Below, piece after piece: positions 1 to 7,352 of a DNA stretch of 20,036 nt. A program made the position numbers and the translations under genes. Source of the stretch: CAYONQ01 sp964405375 (GTDB taxonomy: Bacteria > Planctomycetota > Phycisphaerae > Sedimentisphaerales > Anaerobacaceae); assembly GCA_964405375.1 (NCBI GenBank), contig CAYONQ010000048.1, positions 1-20,036 of the forward strand, read 5' to 3'. The notes beneath the pieces were generated by a model. It did not search any database and was not told the DNA's origin. It was given only the letters and a program-made list of their open reading frames with translations. The stretch's first letter is position 1. The number at the start of each line of letters is the position of its first letter.

Positions 1-52
1 AGCCAGTTTCATAACCAATTGTTATTATTCGACTTATAACGGGACAGTAGTG
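1..52. repeat. 52-bp terminal inverted repeat, left copy
   Basis: These 52 bases are the exact reverse complement of 19982-20033 at the other end of the window. The identity stops abruptly: base 53 no longer matches. Read outward from the unique DNA, both copies begin CACTACTGTCCCGTTATAAG. The likely meaning is that the contig is bounded on both sides by the same end of a multicopy element, such as an insertion sequence, where assembly stopped. No transposase is visible in the window. A real 20-kb inverted-repeat-bounded unit is a less likely alternative. Confidence 0.9.
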
Positions 53-59
53 ATAATAA

Positions 60-239
60 ATATACTCAAACTGACCGATGGCCAGTTTGAAAATGCAAAA
101 ATCAAAGTGCAAAATGCAAAATTGCGGAATCCGCCTGACGGCGGATGACTGTTTTATAGTATTTTATGAGAAACATAATGTATTGTCAAAAATCGACTTA
201 CATTTAACATTTGCTACAAATCGGTCAGTTTGAGTAAAT
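60..239. repeat. Small inverted-repeat element (MITE-like)
   Basis: ACTCAAACTGACCGAT (64-79) is repeated perfectly in inverse orientation at 220-235, and weaker pairing extends outward on both sides. The motif TCAAACTG occurs at 66-73, inverted at 83-90 (forming an 8-bp hairpin with a 9-nt loop) and inverted again at 226-233. The interior is AT-rich, with repeated ATGCAAAA words and a GC hairpin at 129-146, and encodes nothing. This architecture suits a non-autonomous miniature element or a dispersed intergenic repeat. It lies directly upstream of the GH88 gene, so a regulatory role for the TCAAACTG sites is possible but unproven. Confidence 0.6.
129..146. repeat. Perfect GC hairpin
   Basis: ATCCGCC and GGCGGAT form a perfect 7-bp stem around a TGAC loop. 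No T-tract follows, so it is unlikely to be an intrinsic terminator. It has the size and shape of a short dispersed palindrome and resembles the 7-bp stem, 4-nt loop palindrome at 17701-17718. Confidence 0.6.
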
Positions 240-310
240 ATAAATAGGTTTATAGCTGCTGCGGAAGCAGGGGAAGGTTATCTCTACCATTTCCTACGGT
301 GAGAAGGGTG

Positions 311-1711
311 ATGAAAAAGAATATCCCCAACCTTATGAGCTTGCTACTACTGTTGCCGGTATTGATACTCGGGTCGTCCGGGCTGGCTGTTGCGGTTTCG
401 GTGGTCGAGTGCGACCTGATTGAGGACGACCACATTGATTGGAGAGATATTAGTGTTATCGCCAAGAACTGGCTGGTCGATTGTGCAACGTATGATTGTA
501 ACGGCGCCGACCTTAACGACAATAATATGGTTGAACTCGCCGATTTGGCGCTATTTGCCCAGCACTGGTCAGCCGACCCTAATTTCATCCGCGTGTGGAA
601 GTTTGTCCGGCAGCAGTTAGCCAATTCGATGGATGCGCTTATAAATGACCCCAACTATGTGGATGCCAACTATCCGCGAAGTACGGATGAGAACGGCAAA
701 TGGAGGCCGAAATCCAAAGGGACATGGGGGCATTGGGCCTGCGGGTTTTGGCCCGGCGCACTGTGGTATCTGTATAAAGAAACGTCAGAGCAGAAGTGGA
801 GAGAATGGGCAGAGGACTGGACCGAGCCGCTGGAAAACAACCGGTTCAGGACGCACGACCACGAAGCGGGGTTTACCGTCTATCGAAGCTTCGGATTCGG
901 CTACCATATAACGGCGGAGCCGAGTTATAAACCGGTGATTCTTGACGCTACGGAATCTCTTTTAACGCGGTATAACCCCACAGTCGGCTGCATAAGGTCC
1001 TGGAACAGCTATACCTTTCCTGTGATTACCGACGGAATGATGATGCTGGAAATGGTCTTCTGGGCATCGAAAAACGGCGGCGACCCAAACTGGTATGATA
1101 TGGCGGTAAGCCATGCGGTAAAGACTATGCAGAACAACGTTCGTCCTAACGGCAGCACCTGGCAGATAGTCGATTACAATCCGGGTACCGGTGGGGTCAT
1201 CGGCAAGTATAATAAACAGGGATACTCCAATGACTCTACATGGTCGAGAGGCCAGGCGTGGGGGATATGCGGATTTACCATAGCTTATCGAGAGACGAAC
1301 GACCCGAACTTTCTTGAGACGGCTAAAAGGGTCACCGACTATTTTATCGATAACCTTCCGGAAGACTACGTACCTTACTGGGATTTCAACGCTCCGGGCA
1401 TTCCGTATGAGCCGAGGGACTCCTCTGCATCAGCCATTGCGGCGTCCGGGCTTCTGGAGTTGAGTGAGCTGGTTCCTGCGCAGCAGGACAGAGAAAGGTA
1501 TTACAATGCCGCCTGTAATATCCTGGCTTCACTGTCTTCGCCCGACTATCTGGCGGCGGAGCCGAATATGGGTATCCTGCTGCACGGGACGGGCAGGGCA
1601 AACCCCACCAACCCCGACCCCAGCACCTGGGAGATTGATACCTCTTTGATTTATGGCGACCACTTTTTTATTGAGGCCCTGCTGCGTAAACAAGGTATAT
1701 TAATCAAATAA
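311..1711 (+). CDS. GH88 unsaturated glucuronyl hydrolase with dockerin-like repeats
   Basis: This is a secreted glycoside hydrolase family 88 enzyme (466 aa). The family removes the 4,5-unsaturated uronic acid that polysaccharide lyases leave on oligosaccharide ends, using hydration chemistry. A hydrophobic signal peptide covers about residues 1-30. Two dockerin-like repeats follow at about 35-55 and 67-87; both have spaced Asp/Asn residues and end in NWL or HWS, as in planctomycete dockerin-type modules. The (alpha/alpha)6-barrel domain starts near residue 95. Family signatures are GTWGHWACGFWPGALWYLY, THDHEAGF (candidate catalytic Asp183), ITDGMMML (candidate Asp241), TWSRGQAWG and RDSSASAIAASGLLEL. 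I chose ATG 311 because GAGAAGGG lies just before it; an in-frame GTG at 299 has no ribosome binding site. The exact substrate (pectin-like, ulvan-like or glycosaminoglycan fragments) cannot be read from the sequence. Confidence 0.93.
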   Translation: MKKNIPNLMSLLLLLPVLILGSSGLAVAVSVVECDLIEDDHIDWRDISVIAKNWLVDCATYDCNGADLNDNNMVELADLALFAQHWSADPNFIRVWKFVRQQLANSMDALINDPNYVDANYPRSTDENGKWRPKSKGTWGHWACGFWPGALWYLYKETSEQKWREWAEDWTEPLENNRFRTHDHEAGFTVYRSFGFGYHITAEPSYKPVILDATESLLTRYNPTVGCIRSWNSYTFPVITDGMMMLEMVFWASKNGGDPNWYDMAVSHAVKTMQNNVRPNGSTWQIVDYNPGTGGVIGKYNKQGYSNDSTWSRGQAWGICGFTIAYRETNDPNFLETAKRVTDYFIDNLPEDYVPYWDFNAPGIPYEPRDSSASAIAASGLLELSELVPAQQDRERYYNAACNILASLSSPDYLAAEPNMGILLHGTGRANPTNPDPSTWEIDTSLIYGDHFFIEALLRKQGILIK

Positions 1712-1714
1712 ATC

Positions 1715-1737
1715 GTTGCTTTAAGAGTTGAAGCAAC
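1715..1737. terminator. Hairpin between convergent genes, possible terminator
   Basis: GTTGCTT and AAGCAAC form a 7-bp stem with a 9-nt loop, three bases after the GH88 stop codon and about 30 bases from the convergent apbE stop. No clear T-tract follows on either strand, so termination is suggested mainly by position. Confidence 0.35.
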
Positions 1738-1768
1738 CAAGCAAAGAAAAACCTATGTGAAAGCGGGT

Positions 1769-2671
1769 CTAAATAAGAAGTTCATCCCAACGGCCATAGC
1801 GGAGAATTGCGTTTTTCTGTTCTCCTGCCTGCTGCTTATCGATTACGAGCATTCCCATTGTATCCAAATGACGCAGGCAGTAATTCTTGACCTCATCGGG
1901 GGACATAACCATAAAGGCGGTTGAAAGGGCGTCTGTGGTTGCAGCGTCAGGCCCGCAGGCCCAGGCGGTGCATCTGTCCTCAACCGGTCGGCCCGTACGA
2001 GGGTTGATGATATGTGGGCCGTTCTGCAAACCTGAGCCGCTTATGGCCCGATTCCGCAGATAAAGACGGGTTAAGGTCTGTTTGTAATTATCGGGACTGC
2101 TTAATACAATCGGCCAGCCCTTCGTGCCGGCCGGTTTATTAAGGGCTAAAACCGAGCTGTAGCCGCCGTGAATCAAAGTGGTATCAATACCCCATTCACC
2201 CAATAGTTCAGCCATTTTGTCAATTGCATAGCCCTTACCGATGCCGCCGAGGTCGATTTTAACTACTTTGGCCGGCTGTTGCACCGAGTATCGACCTTTA
2301 TCCAGTTTTAACTGATAGCCCCTTGCTGCCGAGCTGAAAGTGATGTCAAAGGCGCCATCGGTAGCGATGTACATACGGCTGCAAAGCTGCAGACATTCGA
2401 ATGTGGCCGAACCAACCGACAAAGATTGATTGGCAGCAAGGTTGTTAATTCGGGAGATGTCACTATTTTTAATGAATCGGCTAAGTTCGGTCTCGATGCG
2501 GTCAAGCTCATCGAAGGCAGCATAAGCCGCCTGCTTGGCATAGAGAACATCAGGATGCAGGACAAATACCTCAAAGGTGGTCTTCATCGCCTTATGAGAG
2601 AGCCGCTGGGCCTTGGCAATGGGACTGCCTGCGCTATCGAGGACATTAATAGCTTGTGGTGACCGGGTCAT
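1769..2671 (-). CDS. apbE: ApbE-family FAD:protein FMN transferase
   Basis: The ApbE family attaches FMN from FAD covalently to a Thr or Ser of target flavoproteins (NqrC, RnfG and FMN-binding-domain proteins), with Mg2+. Visible family motifs are the N-terminal strand AMKTTFEV, SDISRIN, DLGGIGKGYAID (about 140-151), ISGSG, HIINPRTGRP (about 220-229) and TDALSTAF (about 246-253), the last supplying the metal-binding Asp and Thr. The size (300 aa) is normal. No export signal is apparent, although many ApbE proteins are exported. The start is uncertain: ATG 2671 is preferred, but an in-frame TTG at 2716 would add 15 residues, and neither has a clear Shine-Dalgarno. It is the last gene of the operon with the cytochrome and Gfo/Idh genes. 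No FMN-binding-domain target is encoded in this window. Confidence 0.92.
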   Translation of the reverse strand: MTRSPQAINVLDSAGSPIAKAQRLSHKAMKTTFEVFVLHPDVLYAKQAAYAAFDELDRIETELSRFIKNSDISRINNLAANQSLSVGSATFECLQLCSRMYIATDGAFDITFSSAARGYQLKLDKGRYSVQQPAKVVKIDLGGIGKGYAIDKMAELLGEWGIDTTLIHGGYSSVLALNKPAGTKGWPIVLSSPDNYKQTLTRLYLRNRAISGSGLQNGPHIINPRTGRPVEDRCTAWACGPDAATTDALSTAFMVMSPDEVKNYCLRHLDTMGMLVIDKQQAGEQKNAILRYGRWDELLI

Positions 2672-2729
2672 CTGAAGCGAGATGCGATACCTGCTTTCGC
2701 AGGCACAAGGATACAAAAAACGAGACTAA

Positions 2730-3782
2730 CTATTTTTTAAATGGTATGCCCATTTTCTTAATCTGTTCTTTTGTGAGCGGCTGGCCATAACCCACAAACT
2801 GAATCTTCGGCGGCTGGTCATTTTGAATGGGTACCCACTCATCGCCGACTTTGTCCAAGAACGACCACTTCAATTGGTCTGGAACCAGCGGGACCACACC
2901 TTGCCACGAAACCATTTTTCCGTCTTTGAATTCCGCCATAGGCACAGATTCACCTTTCTGGATGAGTTTCACAGCGGCGTTTCCGTGACAGTCGGCACAA
3001 TCCCTGGCCTTTGCCTGTATGGCGTGGGTGAAGTATGGAGCGTAGGCAATAAACTTCTTATCGTTATAGACAGCGGTTTGAGCGCTGCCGGCGGTTATCT
3101 TTCCTTTGTAATTGACCAGAAGCAGCCAATCCTGGACGGGAGGCAGGAAGTTACCTTTTTTTGTTCCCGTTTTCAGAAAATTACCGATATGGCAGTTCAA
3201 GCAGCTCATAGAGTTTGACACGTGACAGGCGGCACAATCGAGCTTGTCCCTGTGTACCTTGTGCGGCCGGATTTCGTCGGCCTTGGGAGTATGGCAGGTC
3301 GTGCATTTTGCCTTAACCGCCCCCTCGTCACGCATAGAGCGGTAGAACGTGCCGTCGCCGTGGACGTCTTGCCCCTTGTGACAATCTGTACAGACCATAC
3401 CTGCGGCTATATGGACGTCGAGGCAGCCCTTGTCCTTGCCAGACTCGAATGTTGCCTTTGCCCTTGTATGACAGGCCAGACACGTTTCCATATCTTTTGC
3501 CTTCTCCACACTATAAGAGCACTTCTGGTCCTGCTTAACGGCGTGGCACACATCACACGATTTGATATGACAGTTTTTACAGGAAAGTCGGTTATATGGA
3601 ATACCGGTGATGCTTTTTAAGCCGTCATCCTTCTCATACCAGTATCGCATCCCCTCTCCCGTATAGTGTAAGCTTTTGGAAAAGCAGGTCTCCTGGTTTT
3701 TCTGTTGTTGCTGAACCGCAGCCAACCCACACCCCAACAGAGCAAGTGAAATAAATCCGATAATCCACACATTCCTTCTCAT
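2730..3782 (-). CDS. Octaheme c-type cytochrome lipoprotein
   Basis: This 350-aa secreted multiheme cytochrome carries eight CXXCH heme-binding motifs, at residues 68-72, 76-80, 101-105, 131-135, 160-164, 183-187, 194-198 and 262-266. The N-terminus is a short signal peptide ending in the lipobox LLGC (Cys18), so it is probably membrane-anchored on the outer face. An extra CLDVH at 120-124 looks like a heme motif that lost its second Cys. Many additional His residues could be distal ligands. About 85 C-terminal residues have no heme motif. The gene is preceded by AAGAAGG with good spacing. It starts 18 bp after the Gfo/Idh gene and is followed closely by apbE. An electron-transfer role is secure; the partner, and whether it is itself a reductase, are unknown. 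Confidence 0.93.
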   Translation of the reverse strand: MRRNVWIIGFISLALLGCGLAAVQQQQKNQETCFSKSLHYTGEGMRYWYEKDDGLKSITGIPYNRLSCKNCHIKSCDVCHAVKQDQKCSYSVEKAKDMETCLACHTRAKATFESGKDKGCLDVHIAAGMVCTDCHKGQDVHGDGTFYRSMRDEGAVKAKCTTCHTPKADEIRPHKVHRDKLDCAACHVSNSMSCLNCHIGNFLKTGTKKGNFLPPVQDWLLLVNYKGKITAGSAQTAVYNDKKFIAYAPYFTHAIQAKARDCADCHGNAAVKLIQKGESVPMAEFKDGKMVSWQGVVPLVPDQLKWSFLDKVGDEWVPIQNDQPPKIQFVGYGQPLTKEQIKKMGIPFKK

Positions 3783-3800
3783 AATAACTTACCTTCTTTG

Positions 3801-5201
3801 TCAATAGTAAATTGACTTATGAGTCACAAATTCCGGTTTCAAGTTGAGTTTTCCGCCTGCCTGCACCGCCTCATTGACCTTCAATACCGCTACAGCCGAT
3901 TCGTATCCGATTTCAGCAGGGCAGGTGAGTTTCACCTTTCCGCGGATAGCGCCGAAGAAATTCTCTATGTGCAGCTGATGGAACGGCTTATCTGTCTTCA
4001 CCGGAAAATCGTAGGTTGCCACCTGATACGAAGGCCGCACGTCCAGCCCTGCATCATCACTTTCCGTATGTGGCGCCGGTTCCGTCTTGTCCAGATAACC
4101 CTTCTCTGCCCATTTGTCCCACTTTGATTCCGGCACCCACCCCTCGCGATAGATTGCACTTACCCCGGGTGCTTCTGAAACTATCAGCGTGGCCTCATCA
4201 CCCATAAATTTTTCAAAATGCTCCTGGCTGCTATTAGTAGTTATTACCTGATAAAGCACTCTGACAGTTCTCTGTCCAAGTTCGTACTCGTAAATGGCCA
4301 TAACGTTGTCGTGCCACTGATGAGTCTCTTTGTCGTAATAGTCTGTGCCGCCGCTGGCCATAACGGATTTCGGGTTGGTACCGAGGAACCAGTTGAAGAC
4401 ATCTATCTGGTGTGCGCCCGCCTCGACAACAGGCCCACTTCCCAGCCCCTTATACCACCGCCAGTTTCTGAACTGTTTCATAGACTTAAAGCCGTATTTT
4501 TCAAGGGTGTTTTGGTCGATAGCGTATTTTTTCGGTGCGCCCAGCTCCGGCCGGATAGACCGGTTCCATTGGCCATTGACGGCGGTGATTCGGCCAAGAA
4601 TCTTGGCGTCTTTAATGAGCTTATCGCAGCAGTGAATATACAGTGGATTACTGCGGCGCTGCCGGCCGATTTGCAGCAGTTTTCCGGTCTGTTTCGCTGC
4701 CTGCACCATTTTCCCGGCGCCTTCGATGGCGTTGGACATCTCCGCTTCGCAGTAGACGTGCAGCCCAGCTTTGAGACAGGCAACCGTCTGTTCGGCGTGC
4801 CAGAAATCAGGCGTGGCGATTATAACGGCATCGAGGTCTTTTTCCTTATCGAGCATCTCCCGGTAATCCACATAGCCATTCGATTGATGGTCGTATGCCT
4901 TCAGCTTACGCAACAGCCGTTCCAGATTCCAATCCTGCCAGATGTCACAAACCCCCTTAAAGCGAATACCGGAATTTTTGCCCATCTTCAGACAGGCGTC
5001 CGCTAAGACCTGTCCCTGCTCGCCGGCGCCAATCAGGGCAACATTCAGGTCATCTGATTTGGGGCCCGACGAGGCATCTGTTCTGGTAGGTGTTTCCAAG
5101 GCACAGGATTCCGCACCCAAAACAAGGCCGGCCCCCATCGCCGCAGTGGAACGCAGGAAGCTGCGCCTGTTCATACCTTTTTTAGTTTTTTGATTGCTCA
5201 T
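3801..5201 (-). CDS. Tat-exported Gfo/Idh/MocA-family oxidoreductase
   Basis: This is a 466-aa NAD(P)-dependent sugar or sugar-derivative oxidoreductase of the glucose-fructose oxidoreductase fold. The N-terminus has a twin-arginine signal: NRRSFLR at residues 11-17, then a hydrophobic stretch. The Rossmann nucleotide-binding motif GAGEQG is at 58-63, followed by IIATPDFWHAEQ near 127-138. The family's EKP segment, whose Lys is catalytic, reads CEAEMS (151-156), so the usual Lys is an Ala. The C-terminal domain has GPVVEAGAHQIDVFNWFLG and SGGTDYYDKETHQWHDN, typical of the family. It is the first gene of the operon with the octaheme cytochrome and apbE. A GGAG lies about 14 bases before the start. 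An extracytoplasmic enzyme would need an exported, tightly bound cofactor, as in Zymomonas GFOR. The substrate is unknown. Confidence 0.92.
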   Translation of the reverse strand: MSNQKTKKGMNRRSFLRSTAAMGAGLVLGAESCALETPTRTDASSGPKSDDLNVALIGAGEQGQVLADACLKMGKNSGIRFKGVCDIWQDWNLERLLRKLKAYDHQSNGYVDYREMLDKEKDLDAVIIATPDFWHAEQTVACLKAGLHVYCEAEMSNAIEGAGKMVQAAKQTGKLLQIGRQRRSNPLYIHCCDKLIKDAKILGRITAVNGQWNRSIRPELGAPKKYAIDQNTLEKYGFKSMKQFRNWRWYKGLGSGPVVEAGAHQIDVFNWFLGTNPKSVMASGGTDYYDKETHQWHDNVMAIYEYELGQRTVRVLYQVITTNSSQEHFEKFMGDEATLIVSEAPGVSAIYREGWVPESKWDKWAEKGYLDKTEPAPHTESDDAGLDVRPSYQVATYDFPVKTDKPFHQLHIENFFGAIRGKVKLTCPAEIGYESAVAVLKVNEAVQAGGKLNLKPEFVTHKSIYY

Positions 5202-5243
5202 CGTGCTTGTTTTAACTCCATACTAAATACCATTTTCTAATAC

Positions 5244-5272
5244 CATATAACAGCTTTGTGGGGCGTTGTCAA
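5244..5272 (-). promoter_or_regulatory. Sigma70-type promoter of the Gfo/Idh-cytochrome-apbE operon
   Basis: On the minus strand a perfect -35 TTGACA (5272-5267) is followed by 17 bases and a -10 TATATG (5249-5244). Transcription would start near 5237, leaving a leader of about 35 nt before the ATG at 5201. Confidence 0.65.
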
Positions 5273-5519
5273 GTTGATGTTTCTGACTTTTCTGCCGTTA
5301 GCGAATATCCATACTTGCTCTTTGAAAAAAGTTTGTTACCTGTTTTTTGTTGTGGGCCGATAAATAAATATGTGGCGGGGTATCTCGATATGCAGCAGTA
5401 GTTGATATGCTAATATTTTTCGCGTATAGGTTGTTGAATTTGGGGATTTTATTGGAACTACGGCATAAAACCTGCGTAAATTTCAAAAAGCTTGCTACTT
5501 TTGGATATCTCGGCCGGTT
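5273..5519. other. AT-rich intergenic DNA without recognised content
   Basis: This is the spacer between the divergent redox and efflux operons. A 62-codon minus-strand reading frame (5298-5486) lacks a ribosome binding site and protein-like composition and is not called. I recognise no repeat here. Confidence 0.5.
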
Positions 5520-5553
5520 TTTACTTTCCTTTTATAACTTTTTATTGTATAAT
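5520..5553 (+). promoter_or_regulatory. Probable promoter of the efflux operon
   Basis: A perfect -10 hexamer TATAAT lies at 5548-5553 in a T-rich stretch. The -35 is poor: TTTACT at 5520-5525 is too far away (22 bp) and TTTCCT at 17 bp spacing is weak. A start near 5560 would give a leader of about 145 nt containing the structure at 5583-5674. Confidence 0.4.
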
Positions 5554-5582
5554 GACATAGAAACAAAGACAGGGATGTAACT

Positions 5583-5674
5583 AAGGCGGTGTTGTGCGAA
5601 ATGGAGATGGGTTCACGCAATAAAACGACTCCAAACACCGTCTTAACTCATTGTTGCCTAACAAATGCATGAGT
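5583..5674 (+). ncRNA. Structured 5' leader upstream of the efflux operon
   Basis: AAGGCGGTGTT (5583-5593) pairs with AACACCGTCTT (5634-5644) over 11 bp, with one G-U pair. Inside it, TTGTGCG (5592-5598) can pair with CACGCAA (5614-5620) with one mismatch; this competes with the last two pairs of the outer stem. GGAG (5603-5606) in that hairpin loop is complementary to CTCC (5629-5632) outside it, so a pseudoknot is possible. A second hairpin, ACTCAT/ATGAGT (5646-5651/5669-5674), follows and ends 16 nt before the GGGAGAAGGG ribosome binding site. It does not match any riboswitch class I know. It could be a regulatory leader or only a mobile palindrome. Confidence 0.45.
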
Positions 5675-5704
5675 ATTGCAGAAGCTATGTGGGAGAAGGG
5701 TTCT

Positions 5705-7348
5705 ATGTCTTGTAAATTTCGCTCGCTAACGATTTTATGGTGGGGACTGTGTGCCGCCGTGTTGCTTGGTATGGCCGGAGCGTGCAGCAAGGAGTACTAT
5801 AAAGCCGAAGCCGATGAAGAGGTATATAGGATTATCGATGGCAAATGGCAGGACAGCTTCGGCCAAAGGGCCAATTATACAATCAGCGATACAGAACCAT
5901 CACCAAACGACATCCAAACTGAAAAGGCCATACCATCTTCCGGCGTTATAACTCTTGCACAGGCGGTCGCAACGGCCACTGCGCATAATCGTGAATATCA
6001 AACGCGAAAAGAATCGCTTTACCTGACGGCGCTCGATTTGACGTTGGAACGGCATAACTACGCACGACGGTGGTTTGCAACCATCGACGGCGGATACACC
6101 AGGGAAGGCGATGATGAATCCGTGAGCATAGAGGGCGGAGAAACTAATAAAGATATAGGTTTTGAGCAAACGCATCTGTTAGAAGACGGAACATTGATTG
6201 CCACCGGAATTGCTTTAGACTGGGCACGTTTTTTTACCGGCGACCCTCACACTACACTGGCCTCGGTTTTAAGCGCCAGGGTAATTGTGCCTCTGCTGGG
6301 TGCCGGTGCCGGCAAGGTCGCCCGCGAAAACCTCACCCAGGCCGAGCGAAATGTTTTATACCAGATACGTTTGTTCAGCCGCTATCGTAAAACCTTCGTG
6401 GTCTCGATTGTAAACGACTATTACCGCGTCCTGCAGCGAAGGGACGAGGTGACCAACGCCGAGAACGATTATAAAAGGCGAGTTGAATCAAAAGAGCGCC
6501 TGGAGATGGAGGCTGAAGCCGGCCGAAGAAACCGTTTCGAAGTGGACCAGGCGGAACAGGATGTGCTAAGAGCACGAGACCAATATGTGCAGGCCCAGCA
6601 AAGATATAAACAGCAGCTCGATGAATTCAAAATAAGGTTATCTGTACCAACCGATACTGACATAGAGCTGGACCAGAACGAGTTAAAGGCGTTGGAAGAA
6701 ATCGGGATAAGCGAACCTGATTATACATTGCATGTAGCAACTGAAACGGCATTACTTCAGCGTCTGGATTTTGCCAACAGCAAAGACAGAATTGATGATG
6801 CGGTGCGCAAGGTTATGGTGGCCGCCGACGGCCTCGGTGCCGAGCTTAATCTGATTGGCAACATCGGTGTAAATTCGACGGAAAAGACCGACTTTAGCAG
6901 GTTGCAGTTTCACAAGGGTACTTACGAGCTGGGTCTTGAAGCTGATTTGCCGTTGGACCAAAAAACCGAGCGCAACGCCTATCGCGAGGCAGTGATAACG
7001 TTACAGCAGACCCAGCGGGAATATGAAAACAAGGAGGACGAGGTTAAATTAGGCGTGCGCCAGGCATATCGTCAGCTGCAGGAGGCGTCGGAACGATACC
7101 GGATTCAAAAAAGCAGTTTAGATTTAGCCGAGAAACGTGTTGAGAGCACTGCATTGTTATTAGAGGCTGGGCGGTCAACCACGCGGGATTTGCTGGAGGC
7201 CCAGGATGCTTTATTAGAGGCGCAAAACGCTGTCACATCCGCTTTAATAGGGCACGCAACTGCGAAATTAAGCTTTTTCCGAGATATTGGTGTTTTGCAG
7301 GTCAGGCCGGACGGTATGTGGCAGCAATCAGCGGACGAGGCAGGATAA
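5705..7348 (+). CDS. TolC-family outer-membrane efflux lipoprotein
   Basis: This 547-aa outer-membrane efflux protein is the exit duct of a tripartite ABC exporter. A lipoprotein signal peptide ends in AGAC (lipid-modified Cys27). About 55 polar residues separate it from the first outer-membrane-efflux repeat, which starts at VITLAQAVATATAHNREY (near residue 81). A long charged coiled coil (RRDEVTNAENDYKRRVESKE) and a second repeat with VKLGVRQAYRQLQEASERY and GRSTTRDLLEAQDALLEAQN follow, a typical TolC hairpin ending. ATG 5705 is chosen because GGGAGAAGGG lies four bases upstream and it starts a clean signal peptide; in-frame upstream starts (ATG 5669, TTG 5651) lie in the structured leader. 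The next gene starts 4 bp after the stop, so the two are co-transcribed. The exported substrate is unknown. Confidence 0.9.
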   Translation: MSCKFRSLTILWWGLCAAVLLGMAGACSKEYYKAEADEEVYRIIDGKWQDSFGQRANYTISDTEPSPNDIQTEKAIPSSGVITLAQAVATATAHNREYQTRKESLYLTALDLTLERHNYARRWFATIDGGYTREGDDESVSIEGGETNKDIGFEQTHLLEDGTLIATGIALDWARFFTGDPHTTLASVLSARVIVPLLGAGAGKVARENLTQAERNVLYQIRLFSRYRKTFVVSIVNDYYRVLQRRDEVTNAENDYKRRVESKERLEMEAEAGRRNRFEVDQAEQDVLRARDQYVQAQQRYKQQLDEFKIRLSVPTDTDIELDQNELKALEEIGISEPDYTLHVATETALLQRLDFANSKDRIDDAVRKVMVAADGLGAELNLIGNIGVNSTEKTDFSRLQFHKGTYELGLEADLPLDQKTERNAYREAVITLQQTQREYENKEDEVKLGVRQAYRQLQEASERYRIQKSSLDLAEKRVESTALLLEAGRSTTRDLLEAQDALLEAQNAVTSALIGHATAKLSFFRDIGVLQVRPDGMWQQSADEAG

Positions 7349-7352
7349 TATA

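Noticed and set aside
4218..5006. 262-codon plus-strand open frame
   Set aside because: It lies entirely antisense to the Gfo/Idh gene, whose protein motifs are unambiguous; it lacks a ribosome binding site and any family resemblance.
5583..5644. Known riboswitch (fluoride or c-di-GMP class) in the efflux leader
   Set aside because: Short words such as GGAGATGG and TCACGCA are reminiscent, but the conserved stems and core bases of those classes are not in place.
5646..5674. GCCTAACAA in the leader as part of an integron attC site
   Set aside because: No partner GTTRRRY core lies at the right distance and no integrase gene is present; the local hairpin explains the symmetry.
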